In this document: positions 27,525 through 36,226 of the stretch, in pieces | Layout of the letters: every line of letters begins with the position of its first letter | Numbering within the stretch: the stretch's first letter is position 1 | Assembly: GCF_001651805.1 (NCBI RefSeq) | Contig: NZ_CP015839.1 | Span: forward strand, 868,001-932,000 | Length of the DNA: 64,000 nucleotides | From: Marinobacterium aestuarii | GTDB taxonomy: Bacteria; Pseudomonadota; Gammaproteobacteria; Pseudomonadales; Balneatricaceae | Reading direction: 5' to 3' | The notes under the pieces: generated by a model | What the model was told of the DNA's origin: nothing | Database searches by the model: none | Seen by the model: only the letters and a program-made list of their open reading frames with translations | Program-made: the position numbers and the translations under genes

Positions 27525-28454
27525 TTATTCCGGCGTGGTATCGAAGTTGTTTTCGCTGCGAAAGCGGCCGGGGGTGAGGCCGGTGGCGCGCTTGAAGAAG
27601 CGGGAGAAATAGGCCGGATCCTGGAAGCCCAGGTCGTAGGCAATTTCATCCAGGTTGCTGCGGGTATAGATCAGGCGGCGCTTGGTTTCGAGCAGCAGGC
27701 GCTCCTGTGGCACGGCTTTGGCGGTCTTGGCGAGCAGTTGCTTGCACAGGCGGTTGAGCCGGGCAGCTGAGGTGCCCAGGCTGTCGGCGTACTCGACCAC
27801 GGTCCTGTGGTCGCGAAAATGCGCCTCGACCTGCTGGCGGAAGGCGGCGAGGGTGGCGCTGGGGGTGCTGGCCGATTCTGCCGACAGGCCGTGCAGGTCA
27901 AGCTGGCGCCGCAGCGTCATCAGTACCGCCTGGGCCAGCCATTCGCACATCAGGGCGCGGCCGGTATCGGGGCGGTTAAACTCCCAGTCGATCTGGCGCA
28001 ACAAGTGCTGCAGCTGCGCGAAATGTGGCCCGTTCTGCTCGAAGGCGATGGTCATGGGGGTGCTGAGCAGGGGTTCGAAATAGGGCTGGCTGCGGCTGTA
28101 GGATGCATCGCTGAGCATGGGCTCGGCCAGTGTCAGCACCATGCCGAGGGTGTCCGGCTCGAAACGAAACCCATGCACGGCACCGGGCGGAATGGTGATG
28201 GCCCAGGGGCCTTCCAGCCTATGTACCTTTTCGTCCAGCTGGACCTCTACACCGCCTGAAAACATGCAGATCATCTGAAACATGCGACCGTGGCGGTGTG
28301 GCTTGATGACCCAGCCATGCACGCTGCTGCGGCTGGTGATGTTTTCAATATGCACAAAGGCCGGGTCTTCAATGGTGCCGGCTTCGCCATAGAGGCTGAA
28401 GTGCGGAATCTGCGCCTGGTCTGAGGCTGTGCGGGAACGGGTGGGTGCTGTCAC
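27525..28454 (-). CDS. pobR: AraC-family regulator of pobA (PobR-like)
   Basis: 309 residues from a GTG start (28454). The N-terminal cupin-type sensing domain includes IKPHRHGRMFQMICMFSGG and IPPGAVHGFRF. The C-terminal double helix-turn-helix (about 215-300) ends with the AraC signature LGFQDPAYFSRFFKRATGLTPGRFR. It is divergent from pobA with 327 bp between them, the usual layout for AraC-type PobR activators that respond to 4-hydroxybenzoate. The intergenic region carries a 12-bp inverted repeat (28474-28485 and 28680-28691). Confidence 0.85.
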   Translation of the reverse strand: MTAPTRSRTASDQAQIPHFSLYGEAGTIEDPAFVHIENITSRSSVHGWVIKPHRHGRMFQMICMFSGGVEVQLDEKVHRLEGPWAITIPPGAVHGFRFEPDTLGMVLTLAEPMLSDASYSRSQPYFEPLLSTPMTIAFEQNGPHFAQLQHLLRQIDWEFNRPDTGRALMCEWLAQAVLMTLRRQLDLHGLSAESASTPSATLAAFRQQVEAHFRDHRTVVEYADSLGTSAARLNRLCKQLLAKTAKAVPQERLLLETKRRLIYTRSNLDEIAYDLGFQDPAYFSRFFKRATGLTPGRFRSENNFDTTPE

Positions 28455-28473
28455 GGGACCGGCCTGCTGTATT

Positions 28474-28691
28474 GATTGAAGGAATCGCTGGGGTGGCGTC
28501 CTGCGTAAAAGTACAGCTTGGGCGTCTTTGGGTTGCCTTCTGCTGATCTTGAAAATACCTGCAAGCGGCCTATGGTTTCTATCATAAGCAGCGCAGGCTG
28601 AAGCGCAGGGTAGCTGCGTTGCCTTGATGGCTGGAAGGCTATCATGAACGAAAAGTACAAGTTTTTACGGGAAATGTGAATTCCTTCAATC
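28474..28691. promoter_or_regulatory. Widely spaced inverted repeat in the pobR-pobA intergenic region
   Basis: GATTGAAGGAAT at 28474-28485 (20 bp before the regulator start) and ATTCCTTCAATC at 28680-28691 (about 90 bp before pobA) are perfect inverted copies 194 bp apart. Each is placed for control of one of the two divergent genes. They are candidate PobR sites. Confidence 0.45.
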
Positions 28692-28700
28692 GCTGCATAG

Positions 28701-29963
<1,263 letters not shown>

Positions 29964-30035
29964 CGCTTATCAACGGATTCACGACCGACCAAGCCCGACA
30001 GGCTGCTAGTCTGCTTTCATGAGAGGAGTACAACA

Positions 30036-30956
30036 ATGATAAAGCTCAGAACTCAATTATCCGTCTTGCTCTTTGCGACCCTGGCCGTCCTGCCTTTGCT
30101 GGCACCTTCGGCCCAGGCGCAGACCGATGTCGTTATCCTTGGCACCGGCACGCCCGTGCCGGATGCTGACCGTTCAGGCCCCTCGGCCGCGGTCATCTAT
30201 AACGACCAGGCCTATGTGTTTGATGCCGGCGGTGGCATGGTGCAGCGCGCCATCGAAGCGGCGCAGAAAAAGGGTATCAAGGCGCTCTATCCGACCAACA
30301 TCAAGCATGTCTTTCTGACCCATCTGCACAGTGATCATGTGCTGGATTACGCGGAACTGGCCGCGACCTACTGGTGGCGGCGCACCGAGCAGCTGAACGC
30401 CTATGGCCCCACCGGCCTGCAGGCAATGACCGATGGCTACTATGCCATGCTGGCGCGGGATATAGAGCTGCGCACCGATGGCCATCAGCCGGTCGAAAAC
30501 CCGACCTTCTATCAGGTCAAGGTGAATGAGTACAGCGAGGGTGGCTGGGTTGTGCAGGATGGCGACGTAAGGATCGAAGCCTTCAGTGTGCCCCATGGCA
30601 GTATTGAGCCGGCTTTTGGCTACAAGATCACCACGCCCGACAAGGTGGTGGTGATATCCGGCGATACCGCCTACAGCGAAAAGCTCGCCGAAATAGCCAA
30701 AGGTGCCGATGTACTGGTGCATGAGGTGATCAATGAAGCGGGTCTGTCGAAACTGCCTGAATTCTGGCAGCGCTATCATGGCAGCTCCCACACCAAAACC
30801 AGCGAGCTGGCCAAACTGGCGACCACTGCAAAGCCTGGAGTACTGGTGCTGACCCATGTGCTGCATTACGGTGCTCCGATCGAGTCTACCCTGACAGAAG
30901 TGCAGCAGGGCTATGACGGCAAGGTGGTGCTGGCCAAGGATCTGGATGTTTTCTGA
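30036..30956 (+). CDS. Exported metallo-beta-lactamase-fold hydrolase
   Basis: 306 residues with a clear signal peptide (LSVLLFATLAVLPLLAPSA, cleavage near AQA-QT), so it acts in the periplasm. The metal-binding THLHSDH motif (95-101: His96, His98, Asp100, His101) and later ligands (VPHGS, SGDTAYS, LTHVLHYG) are complete. The pattern resembles the RNase Z/arylsulfatase (AtsA)-like branch, which cleaves phosphodiesters, sulfate esters or other esters. AGAGGAG precedes the ATG. It lies 72 bp after pobA on the same strand, so it may release a hydroxybenzoate or other aromatic from a conjugate; this is inference. Confidence 0.85.
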   Translation: MIKLRTQLSVLLFATLAVLPLLAPSAQAQTDVVILGTGTPVPDADRSGPSAAVIYNDQAYVFDAGGGMVQRAIEAAQKKGIKALYPTNIKHVFLTHLHSDHVLDYAELAATYWWRRTEQLNAYGPTGLQAMTDGYYAMLARDIELRTDGHQPVENPTFYQVKVNEYSEGGWVVQDGDVRIEAFSVPHGSIEPAFGYKITTPDKVVVISGDTAYSEKLAEIAKGADVLVHEVINEAGLSKLPEFWQRYHGSSHTKTSELAKLATTAKPGVLVLTHVLHYGAPIESTLTEVQQGYDGKVVLAKDLDVF

Positions 30957-31199
30957 GGGCAGGGTTCGCATATCGAAAGTGATATGTGACAAGGCAATAA
31001 AATCATTAGTGAAACACACCGGCAGGACTTAGCTTGAATGCCGCCAGGCACAAGGCCAAAGTCTTTGAATAGAGTTGACTTTCTGCTTGCAGAGTCGCTC
31101 TTCCTCCGAGCGAGGAGCGCCGTTTTCGAGCAGGGTTCTGTCGAGTCAGACAGCCCGGCTGTGGCGCCATTGCTATAACAACAATAGACAGGTAAACCC

Positions 31200-32240
31200 A
31201 TGAAAAAATTGACCACAATTGCCAAGACAAGCGCCAAAACTGCAGCTGCCACGGCGCTGCTGAGCCTGCTGCCATTCAGTAATGCCATGGCCGCCGACTT
31301 CAATCTGCGTTTTGCCCATTTCTGGCCGGCGAGCTCAGGCGTGCATGCAGGCTTTGAAGCCTGGGGTAAGTCGCTGGAAACCGCCTCCGATGGCCGCATC
31401 AAGGTTGAGTTTTACCCCTCCCAGACCTTGGCCAAGGCGCCCCAGAGCTACGATGCGGTGAAGAATCGCATCGCCGATATCACCGCCACCGTGCAGGGGT
31501 ATAGCGCCAACCGTTTTCCGTTGACCCAGGTGGTTGAGCTGCCGGGGCTGGCCAAGACCGCCACCCAGGGCTCCTGCGTGATCCAGTCGCTGTACGACGA
31601 GGGCCTGATCAGCAGCGAATACGACGATACCCATGTGCTCTTTCTGTTTACCCACGGCCCTGGCGATATTCACAGCCGCGAGAAAGCCATCAAGACGCCT
31701 GAAGATCTGGCGGGGCTGAAAATTCGCCGCCCGACCACAGTGGTCGCCGATATGCTGGAAGGTCTGGGAGCTCAGCCGGTTGGCATGCCGGCACCCGAGA
31801 CCTATCCCTCCTTGCAGCGCGGCGTGATTGATGGCGTTGCCATGCCCTGGGAAGCCATGACCAGCTTTCGTCTGAATGAACAGGCGAAATATCACACGGA
31901 ACTGGGCCTCTATACGCTGTCGTTCGTGGTGACCATGAACAAGGGTGTCTACGACGGCATGCCGGCCGATCTGCAGCAGATCGTTGATCAGCACTCCGGC
32001 AAGGAGTGGGCACAGAAGCAGGCGGTCAAGTTTGATGAACTCGACGCCAAGGGACGTGCCGAAGCCGTTGCTGAAGGTCACGAGATTATTACGCTGGAAG
32101 GCGGCACTGAGAATGCAGCCTGGAAGCCCGTACTCGACAAGGCCACCGAAGGCTACCTGGCCGACCTTGAAGGTCGCGGCCTGGCCGCACGGGATGTCTT
32201 CGCCCGCGCCAAAGAGCTCAGCCTCAGCTGCGACAACTAA
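31200..32240 (+). CDS. dctP: TRAP transporter DctP-family substrate-binding protein
   Basis: 346 residues with signal peptide (KTAAATALLSLLPFSNAMA, cleavage near AMA-AD). The DctP fold is shown by LRFAHFWPASSGVHAGFEAWGKSLE, the carboxylate-clamping Arg segment GLKIRRPT and PSLQRGVIDGVAMPWEA. It heads a dctP-dctQ-dctM set. The 30957-31199 gap before it is non-coding. Being next to pobA, the ligand could be an aromatic or other organic acid; sequence does not decide. Confidence 0.92.
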   Translation: MKKLTTIAKTSAKTAAATALLSLLPFSNAMAADFNLRFAHFWPASSGVHAGFEAWGKSLETASDGRIKVEFYPSQTLAKAPQSYDAVKNRIADITATVQGYSANRFPLTQVVELPGLAKTATQGSCVIQSLYDEGLISSEYDDTHVLFLFTHGPGDIHSREKAIKTPEDLAGLKIRRPTTVVADMLEGLGAQPVGMPAPETYPSLQRGVIDGVAMPWEAMTSFRLNEQAKYHTELGLYTLSFVVTMNKGVYDGMPADLQQIVDQHSGKEWAQKQAVKFDELDAKGRAEAVAEGHEIITLEGGTENAAWKPVLDKATEGYLADLEGRGLAARDVFARAKELSLSCDN

Positions 32241-32313
32241 GGCCGCTCAAGGCCGCTCCTTCCACTGAGGGCGCGGCCTTGTGGTATTCAATCCCTGGCG
32301 CGAGGTATGCGAT

Positions 32314-32826
32314 ATGAAGTGGCTGATCAAGGCAATCGATACGATGGCGCTGATCCTGTACCGGATCAGCGGCCTGCTGCTGGTCATGATGATGTTCAGT
32401 GTGGTGGCGGATGTGGCTGCGCGCAGTCTGTTTGCCATGACCGAGGGCGCGGTGGACCTGACCTTCGTCGGCGGTATCGAGCTGGTGAAGTACGGCCTGC
32501 TGTTTGCCATGCTGTTTGCCTTCCCCCATACCGTCGACAAGGGCCAGATAGTGGTGGATCTGTTCACCCACAAGATGCCGGCATCCCAGCTGCGCTGGTT
32601 CGATGGTTTCTACACCTTTTGCTTCGGCGTGTTCGGCGCCCTGCTGTGCTGGCGCTTTCTTGAGGCCGCCGAGGCCTCCCGCATGAGCGGCGAGCTGACC
32701 CAGGACCTGCTGCTGCCACTGGCGCCCATGTATCTGGTGTCCGCCATTGCGCTGGCGGTACTGGCCCTGCGCGGCTTTAGCTGCGGGATTCTGGAATTAA
32801 TGGGCAAGAAGGAAGTAACGGCATGA
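32314..32826 (+). CDS. dctQ: TRAP transporter small membrane subunit (DctQ)
   Basis: 170 residues with four hydrophobic helices and the usual DctQ pattern (RISGLLLVMMMFSVVADVAARSLF; ELVKYGLLFAMLFAFPHTVDKGQIVVDL). I start it at the ATG at 32314 with GCGAGG before it; an upstream GTG at 32281 is in frame. Its stop overlaps the dctM start (ATGA). Confidence 0.9.
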   Translation: MKWLIKAIDTMALILYRISGLLLVMMMFSVVADVAARSLFAMTEGAVDLTFVGGIELVKYGLLFAMLFAFPHTVDKGQIVVDLFTHKMPASQLRWFDGFYTFCFGVFGALLCWRFLEAAEASRMSGELTQDLLLPLAPMYLVSAIALAVLALRGFSCGILELMGKKEVTA

Positions 32827-34109
32827 GTGCACCCCTGATCGGTCTCGTCTGCATGGGCCTGATGCTGGTGATGATAGCGCTGCGTTGCCCTATCGCCCTG
32901 GCGATGGCGGCCACCGGGGTTATCGGCTTTGGCACCATCGTCGCCTTTGATCCGGCGTTCGCTATTCTGGAGGCCGGGCCCTTTGAAACCCTGAGCAACT
33001 ACAGCTTCAGCCCTATTCCGATGTTTCTGTTGATGGGTGTGCTGGCGTCCCATGCCAATATGTCCAGCGAGCTGTTCAATGCCGCGCGCTCCCTGTTCGG
33101 CGGCTGGCGTGGTGGCATGGCACTGGCGGCGGTCTCGGCCTGCGGTACCTTTTCTGCCATTTCTGGCTCCTCGGTGGCCACGGCGGCGAGCATGGCGCGA
33201 GTGGCGTTGCCGGAGATGCGCAGGCACGGTTATGCCGACTCCCTGGCCACCGGCACCCTGGCGGCGGGCGGGACCCTGGGGATCATGATTCCGCCCAGTA
33301 TCGCCCTGCTGCTCTATGCGCTGATCACCGAACAGTCGGTGGGCGACATGTTTATTGCAGGCCTAATACCCGGCATTCTGGGGCTGCTGCTCTACTGCGC
33401 CACCATTGCCCTGCTGGTGTACTTCTATCCGCAACTGGCGCGGGCCGGTGAGCCGACCACGCTGAAACAGAAGATCGTCGGCATGTGGGGCTTCGTACCT
33501 TTCATGTTCGTGTTTGCGATCATTATCGGCGGTATCTATACAGGCATCTTCACCCCGACGGAAGCGGCCGCCATAGGCGCCTTTGCCACCCTGCTGGTGG
33601 CGTTGTACCGGGGCATGAAGTGGGCGGGCTTTATGGCGGCGGTGGAGGAGGCGCTGGCGCTGAGCGCGATGATCTTCTTTATGATCGTGGGGGCGGAAAT
33701 CTTCGGCTACTTCCTCTCGGTGTCGCGTATTTCCTTCTTTCTGACAGAAACCGTGAGTCAGCTGGGCTGGCCGCCCTACGGCGTGCTCTTTGCCGTGCTG
33801 CTGCTATTTATCCTGCTGGGCTGCGTCATGGACAGCATCGCCATGCTGCTGCTGACCGTGCCGGTGGTACTGCCGCTGATTCTGGAGGCAGGTTTTGATC
33901 CGGTCTGGTTCGGCATAGTGGCGGTCATCACGGTGGAGCTCGGGTTGATAACTCCGCCAGTCGGCATGAACGTCTTCGTCATCAAAAGCGTGGCACCGGA
34001 CGTGCCCATGGGGCAGATCTTTCGCGGCGTATTTCCGTTCGTGCTGTCGGATGTACTGCGCCTGATTCTGCTGATCCTGTTCCCGGTGCTGGCGCTGGGG
34101 CTGGTCTGA
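32823..34109 (+). CDS. dctM: TRAP transporter large permease (DctM)
   Basis: 428 residues, 12 or so hydrophobic segments; forms the sodium- or proton-driven path for the DctP ligand. DctM family segments: SPIPMFLLMGVLASHANMS, SGSSVATAASMARVALPEM, GTLAAGGTLGIMIPPSIALLLYALITEQSVG and ITPPVGMNVFVIKSVAP. It overlaps dctQ by 4 bp and ends before a strong terminator. Confidence 0.95.
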   Translation: MSAPLIGLVCMGLMLVMIALRCPIALAMAATGVIGFGTIVAFDPAFAILEAGPFETLSNYSFSPIPMFLLMGVLASHANMSSELFNAARSLFGGWRGGMALAAVSACGTFSAISGSSVATAASMARVALPEMRRHGYADSLATGTLAAGGTLGIMIPPSIALLLYALITEQSVGDMFIAGLIPGILGLLLYCATIALLVYFYPQLARAGEPTTLKQKIVGMWGFVPFMFVFAIIIGGIYTGIFTPTEAAAIGAFATLLVALYRGMKWAGFMAAVEEALALSAMIFFMIVGAEIFGYFLSVSRISFFLTETVSQLGWPPYGVLFAVLLLFILLGCVMDSIAMLLLTVPVVLPLILEAGFDPVWFGIVAVITVELGLITPPVGMNVFVIKSVAPDVPMGQIFRGVFPFVLSDVLRLILLILFPVLALGLV

Positions 34110-34171
34110 TCACCATCGCTTCAGTACCGCTGGGCTGCTTTTTACCGGTCTGAATTGAGATCATTGTGGTT

Positions 34172-34213
34172 GCCTCCGCGGCGGATCTTCGGATCCGTGG
34201 CGGGGGCTTTTTT
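34172..34213 (+). terminator. Terminator of the TRAP operon
   Basis: A long stem (arms 34172-34187 and 34192-34207, one mismatch and two wobble pairs) with a TTCG tetraloop, followed by TTTTTT. Confidence 0.9.
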
Positions 34214-34251
34214 CGTTTTGGCGCTTTAGGCGTTACCTTCAATAACCGCTG

Positions 34252-35355
34252 TCAGAAACGGCTTTGATAAAGTGTCTCGGGCGTAATATCACTGATGCAC
34301 GGCGTGCCGGCCAGGGCCATGGTCACTTCCAGCTCTTCGCGCAGCACGCGCAGCATATGGGCAACACCGACGGCGCCGGCGACGGCCAGTGCATAGATCT
34401 GCGGGCGGCCGAGCAGCACGGCATTGGCGCCCAGCGCCAGGGCCTTGAACACATCGGTGCCGCGGCTGATGCCGCCATCGAGCAGCAGGCTAAAGTCGGG
34501 CCCCGTGGCGGCGCGTATCTGCGGCAGCATCTCGATGGCGGAGGGCACGCAGTCCAGCCCACGGCCGCCGTGGTTGGAGACGATTACGCCGGCCAGGCCC
34601 ATGCCAGCCACGCGGATGGCATCCTGGGGGTGCAGCACGCCCTTGACGATAATCGGCAGGCGGGTGTGGCGAGATAGCCATTCCAACTGCTCCCAGCCGG
34701 GGGCTTCGCTCATCATGCCCTGGAACACGATGCTCTGGCTCGGCTCCAGCACGGCCCGGGGCAGCGGTGGGCGCTCACGCAGGTTCACCGCCTCGACATC
34801 ATCCGGCAGCACGAAACCGGCGCGCTGGGCACGGTTGCGAATGCCGTGCAGTGGCGCGTCCACCGTGACCACCAGCTTGCTGTAGCCGGCCTGTTCGGCC
34901 CGGCGTACCAGGGACAGGGTGAAGTCGCTATCCTGTTGAAAATACAGCTGAAACCATTTTCCAGCCTGGGTTTGGGCGGCAACATCCTCCAGGCTGTGGG
35001 AGGCCAGGGTGCTGACCACCATGGGGGTGTCCAGGGCATCGGCGGCCCGGGCCGTGGCCAGTTCGCCGTCCGGGTGCACCATGCGCTGAAAGGCCACCGG
35101 CGCCAGCAGTATGGGGTGGCGCAGATCTTCATCCAGCACCCGGGTGTGGGTGGCGCCTGCGGTGACGTCGCGCAGTATCCTGGGCAGCAGCTGGATGCGG
35201 TCGAGCGCCGTGCGGTTGCGTTGCAGCGTCAGCTCATCGGCACCGCCGCCTGCGATGTACTCGAACAGGCTGTGGGGCAGCAGCTGGCGTGCGTAACGTT
35301 CGTAATCGCACAGGCTGACGAGGTCGGCGGGGATCTGGCTCAGGGGTTCATGCAT
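34252..35355 (-). CDS. FMN-dependent alpha-hydroxy-acid oxidase/dehydrogenase
   Basis: 367 residues of the glycolate oxidase/L-lactate dehydrogenase/mandelate dehydrogenase family. Landmarks: FEYIAGGGADE, PILLAPVAFQRMVHPDGE, WFQLYFQQD, the Lys strand PIIVKGVL, the catalytic His/Arg motif SNHGGRGLD and FMN phosphate loops DGGISRGTDVFKALALGA and LLGRPQIY. I start at the ATG at 35355 (MHEPLSQIP); the frame is open to 35421 with extra residues that overlap the preceding gene. It lies 50 bp after piuC, on the same strand, and may be read through from the iron operon. Its acid substrate cannot be fixed from sequence. Confidence 0.9.
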   Translation of the reverse strand: MHEPLSQIPADLVSLCDYERYARQLLPHSLFEYIAGGGADELTLQRNRTALDRIQLLPRILRDVTAGATHTRVLDEDLRHPILLAPVAFQRMVHPDGELATARAADALDTPMVVSTLASHSLEDVAAQTQAGKWFQLYFQQDSDFTLSLVRRAEQAGYSKLVVTVDAPLHGIRNRAQRAGFVLPDDVEAVNLRERPPLPRAVLEPSQSIVFQGMMSEAPGWEQLEWLSRHTRLPIIVKGVLHPQDAIRVAGMGLAGVIVSNHGGRGLDCVPSAIEMLPQIRAATGPDFSLLLDGGISRGTDVFKALALGANAVLLGRPQIYALAVAGAVGVAHMLRVLREELEVTMALAGTPCISDITPETLYQSRF

Positions 35356-35405
35356 GCTGGTTTTCCGTGCTGTGCTGACGGCGGGGCTGGAGGGGCTAGG
35401 AGAGC

Positions 35406-36107
35406 TCAGGTCTCGGCCCACTGGCGAATCAGGTTGTGGTAGAGCCCGCTCAGGCGCATCACATCGTCATGGGCCTGGCCAAGCTCGCTGCCGAGCGACT
35501 GTACGCTCTGGTCGAGATCGAACAGCATTTCACGCTGGCTGCTGTCGCGCACCATGCTCTGCAGCCAGAATACGGCGCAGCTGCGGCTGCCGCGGGTGAC
35601 GGGCGTAACGCGGTGCTGGCTGCTGGCGGGGTAGAGAATCAGGTCGCCGGCCGCAAGCTTGATGCTCTGGGCGCCGAAGCTGGATTCGATCTCCAGCTCG
35701 CCACCGTCGTAGTCTTCTGGGTCGGTCAGGAACAGGGTGGCCGAGAGGTCGGTGCGAACCGGGATGGCAGCGCCTTGGCCGGGGCCTGTCGGCTGAATAA
35801 AGCGCAGGGCGTTATCCACATGCAGGCCGTAGGTTTCGCCTGCTTCGTAGCGGTTGAACAATGGCGGCATGATGCGCAGGGGCAGGGCCGCCGAAATGAA
35901 AGTGGGATGGCGCGACAGGGCCGCCAGTATGAGGTCGCCCAGCTGTTGTGCCAGCGGGCTGTCGGCGGGCAGTTGCCGGTTGCGCTTGACCTCAAGCGCC
36001 TGGGCCCCGGCGCTGCTGCGACCGTCCACCCAGTCGGCACGGTCGAGCAGGGTGCGCATCTGGGCCAGCTGGGTGCTGCCAAGCAGTGAGCCTATGGGGG
36101 TAATCAA
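35406..36107 (-). CDS. piuC: PKHD-type Fe(II)/2-oxoglutarate hydroxylase, PiuC/YbiX-like
   Basis: 233 residues from a TTG start at 36107. This start has GGAGG four bases upstream and aligns with the family N-terminus (LITPIGSLLGSTQLAQM, then DWVDG). Upstream in-frame codons would add 19 atypical residues. Iron ligands are His96 and Asp98 (YGLHVDN) and His165 (SSQHRVTPV); the 2-oxoglutarate Arg lies in RGSR. YbiX/PiuC genes are usually found next to Fiu/PiuA-type catecholate siderophore receptors, as here. Its substrate in iron uptake is not established. Confidence 0.9.
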   Translation of the reverse strand: MITPIGSLLGSTQLAQMRTLLDRADWVDGRSSAGAQALEVKRNRQLPADSPLAQQLGDLILAALSRHPTFISAALPLRIMPPLFNRYEAGETYGLHVDNALRFIQPTGPGQGAAIPVRTDLSATLFLTDPEDYDGGELEIESSFGAQSIKLAAGDLILYPASSQHRVTPVTRGSRSCAVFWLQSMVRDSSQREMLFDLDQSVQSLGSELGQAHDDVMRLSGLYHNLIRQWAET

Positions 36108-36226
36108 GTGGCCTCCGTTACACAGGTGAAAGGGAAAAACTGCAAGGATAAAGGAGCAGGTCAAAAAAGGCCCGACAGTCGCGTTATTAACGGGTCTGCC
36201 GGGCGGGGAAATGCTGCAATCTGTAT

